Numbered from the stretch's first letter, positions 34,001 to 46,129 are shown. The stretch is DNA of 64,000 bases from Talpa occidentalis (GCF_014898055.3 NW_023601543.1:58978566-59042565); one strand, 5' to 3'. Notes: a model not told the origin generated them from the letters alone. Program-made: numbers and translations.

Positions 34001-34347
34001 TGCATGCCTGATGGCGGCACCTGGAGTGGGGTGTGGGATAGGTAGATGGGATTCACCTGGGCTGAGACGGGGCTTTTAAGGGCGGCGTCACAGGGACGCC
34101 AGCAGAAGCCAATAACGAACAGAAGCCGAGAGAAGAGAGAACATGAGAGAAGGCCGGAGAGCCCAGGAAGAGTGAGGACTTGCTGGGGTCTGGGAGGCCT
34201 GCCAGCCTCCCGGCCCCCCAGCGCCCCTGCCTGCCGTATGCCTGGTAAATCTAAATAAAAGACCTGCAAAGGCCACTAAGGACTCTGACTCCTCCACCCA
34301 GTCTGCTGGATCAGAAAACCTGCTCAGTGGTCCTTCCTGCCCCTATA
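34001..34347 (+). mobile_element. Solo LTR of an endogenous retrovirus, 5' end in gap
   Basis: Nearly the same sequence as the LTRs at 34663-35058 and 49129-49538. Contains a TTTTAAGG TATA-like box (about 34073), a purine-rich variable block, the GGGAGGCCTGCCAGCC stretch, an AATAAA signal at 34254-34259 and an end at CCCCTATA. The expected start lies in the gap. Non-coding remnant; family name unknown to me. Confidence 0.88.
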
Positions 34348-34657
34348 GTCATCTACTTCCTCTCAATCTCATTCTCCTTTTCCCTCACATTCGGTCACTT
34401 CATTTTTCACCATCTTAAGAAGAAATCCTGTTCTTTACAGTAGAGTTGTTCACCATGTCCCTTAGTACTTGACTTTGGTTAACTTTGTTGCCCAGCTTAA
34501 ATAAAAATTTCCTTCCAAGGATGAGTACACGAGAATTTCCTACCAATGATTATGTCCAAAATTGTGAACCACAGGTACATTCTTCCTCCCCCCTCTTCCT
34601 CTCTCCTATAGGTAATATTAAATAATAACTATTGTAGGTTGAAGGGGATAATACATA
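34348..34657. other. Unassigned DNA between two LTRs
   Basis: 310 bases with no primer-binding site, polypurine tract or gag/pol similarity, so this is not the inside of a provirus. Confidence 0.6.
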
Positions 34658-34662
34658 ACACC

Positions 34663-35058
34663 TGTAGGGTAAGGTAGACGTGCCAGGCTTTTCTGCCCTC
34701 CCGCCATCAGGAGAGATGAGGGAACCCTGTGGTCCTGGATGCATGCCTAATGGCGGCACCTGGAGTAGGTACACCTGGGCTGAGAGACTGAGTTTATAAG
34801 GGCGGCGTCGCTAGGATGCCAGCAGAAGTGGAGAGAAGAAGAGAAGCAGAGAGAATGCCAGCGAGAGCCCAGATAGAGTGAAGATTTGCTGGGGGTCTGG
34901 GAGGCCTGCCAGCCTCCTGGCCCCCCAGCACCCCTGCCTGCCGTATGCCTGGTAAACCTAAATAAAAGACCTGCAAAAGCCACTGAGGACTCTGACTCCT
35001 CCTTTACCCGGTCTGATGGATTAGAAATTCTGCTCAGTGCCCTGTTCCTGTCCCTACG
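34663..35058 (+). mobile_element. Solo LTR of an endogenous retrovirus, complete
   Basis: 396 bases from TGTAGGGTAAGG to CCCTACG (the terminal CA is mutated to CG). A TATAAG box is at 34795-34800 and an AATAAA signal at 34961-34966, which mark the U3 promoter and R/U5 border. Five-base duplications acacc at 34658-34662 and 35059-35063 flank it, so it is a separate solo LTR left by recombination between the two LTRs of a provirus. Confidence 0.92.
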
Positions 35059-35063
35059 ACACC

Positions 35064-35744
35064 TCTTTCCTAGCCTGAGCTCTCTATCAATGGATGGACA
35101 GAAGAGTGACTGATGGAGATTAAACAGCTGTATTGATGTTGGATAACATGGTATAGATGAGCGACAGCAGTGGGTTTGCCAATAATGATAACATTCCCTA
35201 CATTTTCTCTTCTTGTACCAATAAATGAACTAGCAAGCCTATGATCAAACGGTGGTGTATCTGGTCCCCTGCTAGGAGAGGTCAGTTATTCTATTCCTGT
35301 TTGCCAAACTACTTCTACACTACCAACGTTAGCTTTTGTGGAAATATCCCTTGTTCACTGATGTACAATGCCGATTTTGCCAGAAGAAGGCTCTGAATGG
35401 ATTAGAATTCTAGATTAATTTGATTTACTCCACATTTGCTTCATGGCTAAAAATCCATTCCTGGTACTACTTATCATTCAAAATTAGGTCTAGTCACATT
35501 GTCCTACTCTGCCTATGAGAGTGTCTGCAATGAGGTTAAATGACATTATAAAAATACCAAAAACAAAATGTAAAAAATTACATAAGAGAAACATAATTTC
35601 TTTTATGTCCACTTCTAAAGAATCAAAAAATCAAGACTTTAGGTTAAAATTAGAGATTAGGAACTTTGCCATTTTCTTACTCTGCACTGTCAGCCAGAAA
35701 TGCTTTCAATATCTGGGTAGTCATCAAAGCCTTTAAGACCAAGT
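35064..35744. other. Unassigned DNA
   Basis: No gene or repeat recognised. Confidence 0.4.
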
Positions 35745-36262
35745 CCTGGGTTACCTTTCATAAGAATAGGTGTTCTTTTTTTTTTTTTTAAGATTTATTT
35801 TATTTATACAAGAATCAGGCTACAGGCCAGATGCATGGGAGGGTGAGAGGATTCACCAGAGACAGAGTGGGGAACAGAACAGGCAGATTGACGAAAGGCA
35901 CTGCTGAGGGGAGCAGCAGGCAAGACAGGAGAGGTCTGCTTGCCGTGTGGGTTGCTCCAAGGCTGGCGGGGATTGAAGCGGCACTGCAGAGACTGCGACT
36001 GGACAGCTTCACAGCGCTGCGCTCAACCGCCTGCGCCACCAGGGAGGCCCAATAGGTGTTCTTTTGGAATTTTTCTTGATTCTTAATGTGAGCCTGTATT
36101 GCAATTAACTTCCCATTTAAAGCTACTTTTGCTGCATCCCATGAATTCTGATATCGTGTGTCTTCATTTTCATTGCTCTTTGGGTATTTTTTTTTAATTC
36201 TTGCTTTAATTTTTTCCTTCACCCAGTGGTTATTGAGCCGTATGTTGTTCAATCTTCACTTA
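35745..36262 (-). mobile_element. Old L1 ORF2 fragment, antisense, holding a SINE
   Basis: Reverse-strand L1 ORF2: GAGCCTGTATTGCAATTAAC (36090), TTGCTGCATCCCATGAATTC, CAGTGGTTATTGAGC and GTATGTTGTTCAATCTTCAC (36240). The sequence continues across the SINE. Decayed. Confidence 0.75.
35780..36050 (-). mobile_element. tRNA-derived SINE, type II
   Basis: Full-length reverse-strand copy; perfect 15-base duplications aataggtgttctttt at 35765-35779 and 36051-36065. Confidence 0.94.
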
Positions 36263-37160
36263 TCTCCTAGCACGGATACTTTAAAGCTGAAATTGTGGGG
36301 TCTTTATTGGGCTCACAACGAAGCTACCGCAAAGCTTTAAACTCATTTCATGACAATGAGGCTGTGATACACTCCCTAGATTCTCCAGAAGTGAAAGGGG
36401 TGTTTCGGGACCCAAATTTCCAACATGTGTTGGGGCGCATTTCTCCTTCATACCACCAAGCAATGTGCCTGACAGCAGTTGAGTGTCCTACAGTTCAACT
36501 CAATTCTGACACTCTCTTACCAGAGATAATATGAGACTCCAGTTAAAGGCCAGAGTCCTATGAGACTGCCTTCCACTAAAGATACCATGAACAGATTGTT
36601 GCCTATGTTTCTGACTGACCAGTGAGATTGGGGTTTCTCATGGCCTGTCTCTCAGGTTTGATTAATTTGCTGGAGCTGCTTACAGAACACAAAGAAAAAA
36701 TTTACTTATGGAAGAGATGGATAGGGCAAGGTATGGGGGAAGGCTGTGGGCTTCCATGCCCTCTCTAGGCATGCTGCTATCCTTGAACCTCTACATGTTC
36801 ACTAACTTGGAAGCCCCTAGAATCCTGTTCTTTTGAATATTTATGGAGACTTCATTACATAGGCATGATTAATTAACTCATTGGCCATTGATGATTGATT
36901 TAACTTCCAGCCTCTCTCCCCTGCCCAGACGTGTGTGTGTTGGGGTGGGACTAGAAGTTCCAACACTTTTAATCATATGGTTGGTTCTTCTGGCAACCAG
37001 TACCCATCCTTAGGTGGGGTACAAAAGTTACCTCATCAACCTGAAAAAGGAGACTTTTCATGGCTTTTATTACTTAAGGTTTTGGGAGCCTGGAACTGTG
37101 GACAAAGGCCGAAGATATATTAGAAATACATTTTGGGCAACTGAATTACCAAAATATTTC
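36263..37160. mobile_element. Probable old ERVL-type LTR material
   Basis: The block TTTATTGGGCTCACAACG at the left looks like an LTR end in reverse (AATAAA signal on the minus strand). Later parts (CTCTAGGCATGCTGC, GCATGATTAATTAACTCATT, CATATGGTTGGTTCTTCTGG) match an old mammal-wide LTR that I recognise only in outline. An open frame at 36295-36534 has no known domain. Confidence 0.4.
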
Positions 37161-37575
37161 TTATAAATGATATTATCACAGGAATAAAGGGCTTATTCCC
37201 TGATGGATCCTAAGAGTGATGACAGTAGATGGCTCTTAGCTGTTTGCTGTTTGCCATTTTGGGGACTGCCTCAGCTGAAGAGAGCTGCTTTGTCCTAGGT
37301 AAAACCTCTTCTCAGGGTGACTCACACACAATGCTGCCTTTAGGCTTAGCTTTCTTTACATCAATTTAGGACATCTGATGGATTATCCCACCTTTAGAAT
37401 TTCCTACAGGACTGGTTGAGCTTTGGGGTTGAATCACAGCTCAACTTCTCTCTTCCCAACTTTATTTTTTCCTTTCCCTCCAACGGAGGTTAACCCCAAA
37501 AGTACTCCTTCCGAAAACTCCTACATACTGATGATCTCAGAGTCTGCTTCCCAGGGAACGAACTCATAGAACCTT
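37161..37575. mobile_element. Possible second old LTR
   Basis: CACAGCTCAACTTCTCTCTT, GGAGGTTAACCCC, CTACATACTGATGATCTC and AGTCTGCTTCCCAGGGAACG resemble the 3' part of an ancient LTR. Class not resolved. Confidence 0.35.
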
Positions 37576-39195
37576 TCAAACGCCTTGACTGCTTTCCTTA
37601 CTTCCAACTCAGTGAAGGTTCACATCACTGTTCCTACTATGTAACAGCACCACCAACAACTTTGCCTCATCTCTTGATACCAGTGATTGCCTCAGCCTTC
37701 CCTGGGGTCAAGGGCCAGCCTGTCAGCACAGCTTCCCCACGATTATCATGCCTGCAGCTCCAGCAGCTCCAGTGCTCAACTGTGACCCAGCTGGACCAAT
37801 AGAAACCCTAGCTTTCCTGGGAGTTCCCTGGGTGAACAGAAAAATAAAGCTTTGGGAGAAAAGACAGAGAAGGCACTTCTCCGTGTAGCTTCAGTGAAAA
37901 TTTCCCACAAAATTGAGAACCAGCTGGATTTTCTTGAGAGGCTATGCCAGTTTGCCACACACCCTCTGCACATACTCCCCTGCCTTCCTTGTCTTACTTT
38001 TCTTTTTTCTCCCACATTCTTCCTTCCCTGGGTTTGTATCCTCCTGGATAATGTATTGGTACATAAGCTTTCATCAGAATCTGGGAAAAACAAGTTAAAA
38101 CAGGATGTTATTTAGCAGCAAGGCCATCAACTGATGCTTTTAATAAAAGCATTTCATAATCATTCTACCTTAGAACTGTTCTGCCACAAAGGAAAACCTC
38201 TTTGCTCTCCCTGTTTCCACAGCCACTTCTCACAGAGTCACTTCCTTCTTTTAATCCAAAAGACTGTACCCACTGTTCACAACCATTATTATTTTTTCCT
38301 ACCCTACTTGAAATGAAAATAATTATCATTTCTCTAAGTCTTTAATTATTGTCTGTCTTGTCACTTATCCTCATTTAAAGCTCTAATGCTCATCTATCAA
38401 ACATGAAGACAAGTTATCAGCAAAAGAGATGTCACCAAACTCCACTATTAAATTGGTTGCTCTTGGTAAAAATGTCTAGAGGCTAAAAATATTTGCAGGG
38501 TATTACATTAGGACAAAGCATATATTTTCCATCTGGATGGAGGGTGATATCCAGTGTTGCAATAAGATAATAGGAAAATTCTTCAGATTGAAAAAACAAA
38601 AGACAGAAGAAAGTTATTTGAATAATCCATCTTTTGAAGTGGCTTTTAAGTATTAGGGCATTCCTCCAAGAACAACAACAAAAAAAGTTGGTAAGAATGT
38701 AACTAGCATAGACAATAGCTAGTAGCACCAAAACTCAGCCATGAAGACCCATGCTGCGGCTCCAGGGGTAAGCAACTTCATACTTCAGAGACAGGAGTGG
38801 CTGAATTCTGGAGACCTTCAGAGTCTGGGTGAATGGTCATTTCTTTCTTAGTAAAGGTGAATTTTCGCCCTTGTTTTTGAGTTGTCAGCTCGTTCTGGTC
38901 TTGAGGTAATGCTTGCCCATGTCTGCTCTCACTAAACACGTGCAGGCTTGTCATGTTTGACTAGACTAATCTCATTTAAGTTTATCTTTCAGTGAATCAG
39001 CTAGAAATACAGTGATATTTCTGTAACTTGAGAAGGCTTGATGCCCCTACCTTTGCTTTTCTACTTATGAATAAGTAGGCAATCACCTTTACACTATTTA
39101 GCTTGTTGGTTTTTACTAGGACCTATGTCATATTTGATTACTGTTCTATATCTCTGGTTACCCTTGATGACATTTTCCCCTCTCTCCCTCCACTG

Positions 39196-39198
<3 letters not shown>
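37576..39198. other. Unassigned DNA
   Basis: The longest stretch in the left two thirds without a recognisable repeat. Open frames at 37776-38115 on both strands are of chance length and have no domain. No splice-supported exon seen. Confidence 0.45.

Positions 39199-39235
<37 letters not shown>
39199..39235. repeat. (AC)n microsatellite
   Basis: About 16 uninterrupted AC units, then GCACA. Confidence 0.93.
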
Positions 39236-39739
39236 AGATTATTTTCATTTTGAAATCATTTTAGACTTACAAGATAGTTTTAAAAATAGCACAAAATGTT
39301 TAGGTATATATTTCACCCAACTTCCTCTGATGTTAATATATAAGCACAGCACAATTATCCAGCCTCAGAAATTAACATTCATACAATGTAATTGATTAAA
39401 CTACAAAGCTTATTTGAATCTTACCAGTTTCCCCACAAATGTGCTTTTTCTATTTCAGGATTCCAAGTTCAATATTATTGCCCAAGTTGAGTATTATTTT
39501 GTCTTCTTTGTCTCTTCTAATCTGTGACACTCCTTGGTATTTCCTTGTCTTTTGTGAATGTGAAACTTTTATATCTTTTTTAAAAAGGGTTTTATTTTGC
39601 AAAACCCTTAATTTGGGGTTTTCTGGGGTTTTCTCATGATTAGTTTGAAGTTATGCATTTTTAACAAGAATACTATAGAATTTATGTTGCGTCCTTCTCA
39701 GTGTATCATATCGGATGCATGAAGGCATTATATTTTTTC

Positions 39740-40002
39740 TTTTTTTTTTTAAAGATTTATTTACATAAGAACTGGGGTACAGTCAGAGGCACGGGAGGAT
39801 GAGAGAATTCACCAGAGACAGCGGGGAGCAGAACAGGCAGAGGAACCAAAGACACTACTGAGGGGAGCAGCGGGCGAGACAGGAGAGGTCTGCCACGCCA
39901 TGTGGGTTTCTCCCTGGCTGGCCAGGAATCAAACCTGCACTGCAGAGACTGCGGACAGCTTCACAGTGCTGCGCTCAACCCGCTGCACCACCGGGAAGCC
40001 CC
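39740..40002 (-). mobile_element. tRNA-derived SINE, type II
   Basis: Reverse-strand full-length copy; duplications ggcattatattttttc (39724-39739) and ggcaatatattttttc (40003-40018), one mismatch in 16. Confidence 0.93.
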
Positions 40003-40018
40003 GGCAATATATTTTTTC

Positions 40019-41689
40019 AATGACATAACACTGGTTTATACTATTATATAAATTTCAACCGTATAGCTTTATAAATCAACATCTGTATATGCTATGGTAT
40101 GTTCACCACCAAAAGTTTAGTTTCCACCTGTCACAATACAATTGACCCCTTTTATCTGACTTAGCCATCTTTCTTCCCTTTCCCTTCTGGCAACCATTGT
40201 TTTCTTCTTGCGGTTTAGGAATTCGTTTTCATTTTGTTTTATTTATTCATTTGTTTTGTATCTTTATACACTACATATGAATAGAATCCTCTGATGTATT
40301 TCTTTTCCATCTGACTTATTTCACTTAGCCTAATACTTTCTAGGTATATCAATGTTGTTGCAAATAGCAACATTTAATTTTTTTATAGCTGTGTCATTTC
40401 CATTGTGTGTATATACCACATCTTATTTATCCAATCGTCCTTTGATGGTTGTTTCTAACTCTTGCCTATTGCGAATGTTGCTGCAACGAACATGGAGATA
40501 CCTATATCTTCAAGTTAGTATTGTCATATTCTTCAGGTAAATGCCCAAAAGTGGGATAAGTGGATCATATGATATTTTAGTCTTAGCTTTTGAGGAATTT
40601 CCATACTGTTTTCTACAATGGACTAGCCAATTTACATTCCTAGTGACAGTCTATAAGGATTCCCTTTTCTCCATATCCTCTCCAGTATTTATTACTGTTG
40701 CTTCTTGTCTTCAGAATAATAGCCATTCTCAAAGTTATGAGGGGATAGCTCATTGCTGTTTTGATTTGCATTCCCCTAAGAGTAAAAGGTGATGAACATC
40801 TTTTCATGTGCCAATTGACCATATCCATGTCATTTTTGAAAAAGTGTCTACTCAGATCCACTCCCATTATTTAATCTGGTGTTTGTTTTTTTTTTATTGC
40901 TGACTTGTGTGAGTTCTTTATATAGTTTGGATATTAACCTCTTGTCTGATATATGATTGGCAAATATCTTCTCCTATTTAGCAGGTGGCTTTTCATTTTA
41001 ATAATGGTTTCTTTTGCCATGCAGAAGCTTTTTTTTTTTTTTTTGATGTAGTCCCATGTGTTTACTTGTGCTTCTGTTTCCCTTGTTGTTGGAAATGTAC
41101 TTACAGAGTTAGCACCAAAGCTGATGTAGAAGAGCCAGCCACCTATATATTCTTGTATGCATTTTTATAGTTTCTGGTCTTATATTCAAGTCTCTAATCC
41201 ATTTTGAGTTAATTTTTGTGGGTGGTAAAAGATACTGGTTTAGTTTCATTATTTTGCCTGTGACTGTTCATTTTTCCTAACATTTTAAAAAAAGATTTTA
41301 TTTATTTATACAAGAACCGGGGTACAGGCCAGATGTGTGGGAGGGTGAAAGGATTCACCAGAGACAGAGTGGGGAACAGAACAGGCAGGCTGACCGAAAA
41401 CACTGCTGAGGGGAGCAGCAGGCGAGACAGGAGAGGTCTGCTGCGCCAGGTGGGTATCTCCCCGGACAGCCGGGATCGAACCCGCACTGCAGAGGCTGTG
41501 GACAGCTTCACAGCGCTGCACTCAACTGTTTGCACCATCAGGGAGGCCCCATTTTCCCCAACATTTATTGAAGAGACTCTCCTTATTCCATTATATGCTC
41601 TTAGTTCCTTTGTCACAAATGAGTTGTCTATGTATGTGTCCATTTATTCCTGCACTTTTAGTGTGCCAATGATCTGTGAACAAGTTGTT
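40019..41689 (-). mobile_element. L1 3' UTR and ORF2 C-terminal part, antisense, nested
   Basis: Minus-strand L1 with 3' UTR (40019-40300), ORF2 end (40300-40820: TTTCACTTAGCCTAATAC, GGATCATATGATATTTTAG) and further upstream ORF2 (40880-41689) with a SINE inside. It lies within the older L1, whose 3' UTR stops at about 39735 and resumes at about 41690. Confidence 0.75.
41286..41549 (-). mobile_element. tRNA-derived SINE, type II
   Basis: Reverse-strand full-length copy; duplications catttttcctaacattt (41269-41285) and cattttccccaacattt (41550-41566), two mismatches in 17. Confidence 0.93.
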
Positions 41690-43153
41690 TTATTACTGCT
41701 GACGTTGACCTTGATTAAGATGGTATCTGTCAAGTTTCTATGCTAGAAAGTTACTATTTTTCCTTTGGAATCAATGAATACCTTGAGAGAGATCTGTTTA
41801 GACTATGGTAATATCACGTTTCTCCTCAAACCTTCACTCATTGATTTTATCATCCATTGGTGGACCTTGCTACAATTATTATTGTAGTGTTTCCTCCATG
41901 GTGATCTTACATTTCTCTCATTCTTTCAACATTTTTACATTGGAATTCTTTGGTAAGAAAGAACTATCTATTCCCACTCATTTATTTATGTATTTAACTA
42001 ATTTTTATCAACTTAGATTCATGGATATCTATTCTATTTTGTGGGTTTATCCCAAAACTATTGTGATTCATTTTATTTTTCAAATTGTTTTATCTTTTGC
42101 TATTGAGATCTTTTCCAACTTGGTTTCTATGTCCCTTGGCACACTCCCATCCTCTTCTGAGTACTTCCTTATTTTGGGGCACCACAAAATGTTGTAGTTT
42201 TCTTGTGCTTGCCCTAGAATCAACCACTTCTCTAACGAGCCCTGGTTCCTTTTATTGGAGAATAGTATTTTTAGAAACCAAGATCTGGACATTATTTTGC
42301 TCACTGCTACTTGAGTGTCGATATTTTAGGCTCTCTCAGTAGATAGAACTGGGAAATATATGTGTGAATACTAACTCATGTGAACATGCATGTATGTATG
42401 TGTCATCTATCATCTTCTATCTATTATTTATCTCTTTATGTATAAAACCACGTGTTCCTTCTGGTACTTCCAATACAGCACCACAAGTTTCACTCTAACA
42501 CTATTCTTATTTGGAACTCTGACAGTGAGAAACCTGGCTCTCATCTAAAATATATTATTTGTTCAACCCTAGATTTTATATAAAATACTTTCAGAATTAC
42601 TAACTCTCACATATGCCCGTGAATCCCAGATCTACTAACTAGAGTACAGCATTTTTGTGCAGTCTTTTGCCTTACAGCATCCAGTGAAAATACTTTTTTT
42701 CCAAGGATACTTAAAGATTTTTTCCCCAGGGTCCTTTAGTGCAGTTACATTTATTAATTTGCAATATATTTAGGTTCATTGATTATTCTTTATATTCCAT
42801 TTTGGGTTGTTCTCACATCTTGGTTTATTTCAGTTACTTATGGAGGGGGAGGATATGTGAAACATTATTATGCCTCTTAGAGTCAAAATTATACAAAAAA
42901 ATATAACCAGAGAAGTGTATCTTCTTCATCCTTACTAATCCATTCCCATCCCCACTTTCTTTACCCTCTGCTGACCATTCCCTACAGGAGACAAAAAGCT
43001 TTAATTTCTGGTTTATCCTTTCTATATTTCTTTTGCTTATACTTCTTTCTTCCAAGAAGTGTAGCATATTACAGAGACTCATTTACACTTTGATATTTTC
43101 ACTTTAAAGCAGCTCACAGAGATTTTAGTTGTTATTTTATAATTTTTATTTTA

Positions 43154-43425
43154 TTTTATTTTTTAAGAATTATTTATTTTTATATAAGAACTGGGGTACA
43201 GGCTAGAGGTGCAGGAAGGTGAGAGGTTTCACCAAAGACAGAGCAGGGAGCAGAACAGGCAGATGGACTAAAGTACACAGCTGAGGGGAGCTGCGGGCAA
43301 GAAAGGAGAGGTCTGCCCTGCCATGTGGGTATCTCCCAGGCCAGCCGGGAATCGAACAGGCACTGCAGAGGCTGCAGACAGCTTCACAGCACTGCGCTCA
43401 ACCCACTGTGCCACCGGGGAGGCCC
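43154..43425 (-). mobile_element. tRNA-derived SINE, type II
   Basis: Reverse-strand full-length copy; perfect 16-base duplications tataatttttatttta at 43138-43153 and 43426-43441. Confidence 0.94.
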
Positions 43426-43887
43426 TATAATTTTTATTTTAAAAAACAGCTGTATAGTACTCCATTGTGTGGATAAATCACAGTTTATTCAATCATCTCC
43501 TATGCATGGTCATTTAGATTTTTTTCCAAAATTTTGCAATAACCAACAATGCTACAATGAATAACCTTATGCTTATGTGTTTTTGTATTAGTGGAAGTGT
43601 AACTTCAGGGTAATGTCTTACTGATGGAAATGCTGAGTCAAAAGTTAAACACGTAATAGTCTTATTAGATATTATCAAATTTCTTGCCAGGATTATGCTG
43701 ATTTGTATGTCCACCAGTGATGTATGGGAGCACCCGCTTTCCCAAAAGTTCCGAACAGAATGTGTTGTCCTATTTTTTAAGTTTTTTTCTTTTTGACGGG
43801 TAAGAAATGGTATCTCAGTGTTGTTTTCATTTGCATTTCTCTAATTCTAAGTGAGTTTGAATATTTTTTGTATGAGGGATACATATC

Positions 43888-43970
43888 TAAATCTATAGGT
43901 CTCCATCTCCATTTATAAATCTATAGGTCTCCATCTCCATTTATAAATCTATAGGTCTCCATCTCCATTT
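43888..43970. repeat. Tandem repeat, 28-bp unit x 3
   Basis: Three near-identical copies of a unit starting TAAATCTATAGGTCTCCATC (43888-43915, 43916-43943, 43944-43970). The first two are identical; the third differs only at its end. Confidence 0.93.
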
Positions 43971-44004
43971 TAGTTGTTTGGTTTTTCTGTCCCTCCACTA
44001 AAAA

Positions 44005-44462
44005 ACATTTATATTAAGGACTTTGAAGACAATATGCTAAGTGAGATAAATCAGACAGAGAAAGACAAATACTGTGTGGTGTTATTTATATGTGAAATCT
44101 AAAAAAGCCAATCTCAGAAACAGAACAGAATGGTGGTTACCAGGGATTGAAGGTAGGGGAATTTGGGAGGTGTGTATCAAAGGCTACAAAATTCCTATTA
44201 GAAGTTGAGTAAGTTTTGGAGCTCTAATACATAGCATAGTGATTATCATCAGCAATGCTGTATTATACACTTCAAATTGCTAAGAAACTAGATCTTAAAG
44301 TTCTCACCACATAAAAGAAGTGATAATTATGTGATGTGATAGAGGTGTCCACTAACATTATGGTGATAATCATATTGCAATATATTAATGTATCAAATTA
44401 ACGCTTTGTACACCTGAAGCTTATGTATTGTTATATATCAATTACACCTCAATTAGAAAAGA
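44005..44462 (+). mobile_element. L1 3' end, sense (L1MA/MB-like), nested
   Basis: Begins at AGACAATATGCTAAGTGAG, then CAGACAGAGAAAGACAAATA, TGGTGGTTACCAGGG, ATACACTTCAAATTGCTAAG and a tail TATATATCAATTACACCTCA. A 3' UTR fragment only; it inserted in opposite orientation to the surrounding old L1. Confidence 0.85.
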
Positions 44463-44783
44463 ATATTAGTTTTTATAGTGGATGTTGTGATATACATTGT
44501 GGTATATTTTTTTCAGTTTATCAGTTGTCTTTTGACTTTGCTTATGGACTTTCTGACATGAAAAAACATTTTAATATTATGTCGTCAAATGTATTAATCT
44601 ACTCTTATTGACGTTGTTTTGAGTCACAGTGAGAAAGCATTTTCCTACACCAAGGTTAAATATTCATATTTCCTTACAGGATGAACATGGTTTTATTTTT
44701 ATATTTCACTTCTTTATCCATTGGGATTATTCTCATGTATGGTGTTGAGGGTATGAGGAATCGATCTCCTTTTTCTTTTCTTT

Positions 44784-45048
44784 TTTTTTTTAAAGATTAA
44801 TTTATTTATACAAGAGCCGGGGTACAGAGCAGATGTGTGGGAGGGTGAGAGGATTCACCAGAGACAGAGCGGGGAACAGAACAGGCAGATGACAAAATAC
44901 ACTGCTGAGGGGAGCAGCGGGCAAGACAGGAGAGGTCTGCCGTGCCATTTGGGACCCTCTCTGGCCGGCCGGGATCGAACCCACGCTGCAGAGGCTGCAG
45001 ACAGCTTCACAGTGCGGCGCTCAACCACCTACGCCACCAGGGGAGGCC
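44784..45048 (-). mobile_element. tRNA-derived SINE, type II
   Basis: Reverse-strand full-length copy (head complement of GGCCTCCCCTGGTGGCG). The target duplication is not clear (pyrimidine-rich CTCCTTTTTCTTTT at the left against CTACTTTGTCTTTG at the right). Confidence 0.9.
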
Positions 45049-45238
45049 TACTTTGTCTTTGTCATCTCAGCACCGTTTATTAAAAAGTTCATCTAAAAGT
45101 TCATCTTTACCACAGTGATTTGAGAGGACATGCTTTATCTTATACTAAATTTCAACATGTAATTGGCTCTATCTATGGACAGAAAGTTAATTTTATTTTA
45201 CTGGTGTATTCGTTCATATGCCAGTACCACATTGTTTT

Positions 45239-45537
45239 TTTTTTTAAAGATTTATTTATTTATTCATTCATTCATTCATTCATTCATTCATACAAGCACT
45301 GGGCACAGTCAGAAGCGCAGGAGGATGAGAGAATTCACCAGAGCCAGAGCGGGGAGCAGAGCAGGCAGAAGGACCAAAGTACACTGCTGAGGGGAGCAGT
45401 GGGCAGCAGGAGAGGTCTGCGCGCCATGTGGGACCCTCCTCTGGTGGCCGGGGAGCAGCCAGGGATCGAACCAGCGCTGCAGAGGCTGCGGGCAGCCTCG
45501 CAACCCAGCGCTCAACCGCTGTGCCACTGGGGAGGCC
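45239..45537 (-). mobile_element. tRNA-derived SINE, type I, with (TTCA)n tail
   Basis: Reverse-strand full-length copy, little diverged. The tail has expanded to ATTC units (45262-45291). Perfect 17-base duplications cagtaccacattgtttt at 45222-45238 and 45538-45554. Confidence 0.95.
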
Positions 45538-45595
45538 CAGTACCACATTGTTTTAATTACAGACCCTTAAACGGTGTCATCTTCTGTGAAATCTA

Positions 45596-46129
45596 GCAAT
45601 CGTGGGTCTCCCTCGGTCCCTTGTTCTTTCTTCTCAATTCAGGGTAACTGCCCAGCAACTGGGACTCTTTCTTCAAGCAGTAAGCTGCAGTAATCTTAGG
45701 TTCACCTTGTTTATTTCCCATGTTTTAGGAATTGCTCTTTTTCACTGCATTTGTCCTCAACAAGGGGAGCAACTTTTCATAACCCAACATTTGCTGAGCA
45801 ACTGTCATGTACAAAGTAATGAGCTAGATGCTTTGAAGAATACAAATATGCTCCGTGGCTGTGAGATGCAGGCACACTTGAGGTGACATGGAACTTTTTG
45901 GAAGCATCGATGTGGAGAAGAGGAAGAGATATAGAGCACAGAAAATTGTTTCTTCCAGAACAGCTCTTAGAATGGGGTCTAGGCTAGAACCACTCTGGGT
46001 TGACTGGTTTGATTTCAGTTTCCCTCAGCCAGGAAAGTTCCTTAAATGATGCACAGCAAAGAGCTTTCAACCTTGCAGGAAGCTTATAAAGGAAGCTAAG
46101 TCACATTTCATAAATACTCTGTTATCAGT
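45596..46129. other. Unassigned; L2/MIR3-like trace
   Basis: At 45785-45850 ACATTTGCTGAGCAACTGTC then GAGCTAGATGCTTTGAAG has the look of an L2 or MIR3 end. The rest is not recognised. Confidence 0.4.

Larger units (their letters stand above)
39240..45595 (-). mobile_element. Very old antisense L1 with long 3' UTR, containing later insertions
   Basis: Minus-strand L1 3' UTR pattern at 39240-39735 continues at about 41690-43150 (GACGTTGACCTTGATTAAG, AGAATCAACCACTTCTC, GCCCTGGTTCCTTTTATTGG, ACAGTGAGAAACCTGGCTC, ACCCTCTGCTGACCATTCC). ORF2 follows at 43442-43880 and 44466-45595. Younger L1s, five SINEs and a tandem repeat separate the pieces. No coding capacity. Subfamily likely L1ME-like. Confidence 0.65.

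Noticed and set aside
34001..35058. A provirus with two LTRs
   Set aside because: The spacer is only 315 bp, lacks a primer-binding site and viral genes, and the second LTR has its own target duplication on both sides.
36295..36534. An exon with 79 open codons
   Set aside because: No familiar domain and no supported splice sites; the surrounding sequence looks like old LTR material.
43888..43970. CRISPR-like array
   Set aside because: The three 28-bp units are directly adjacent with no spacers, in a mammalian L1 context; it is a plain tandem repeat.
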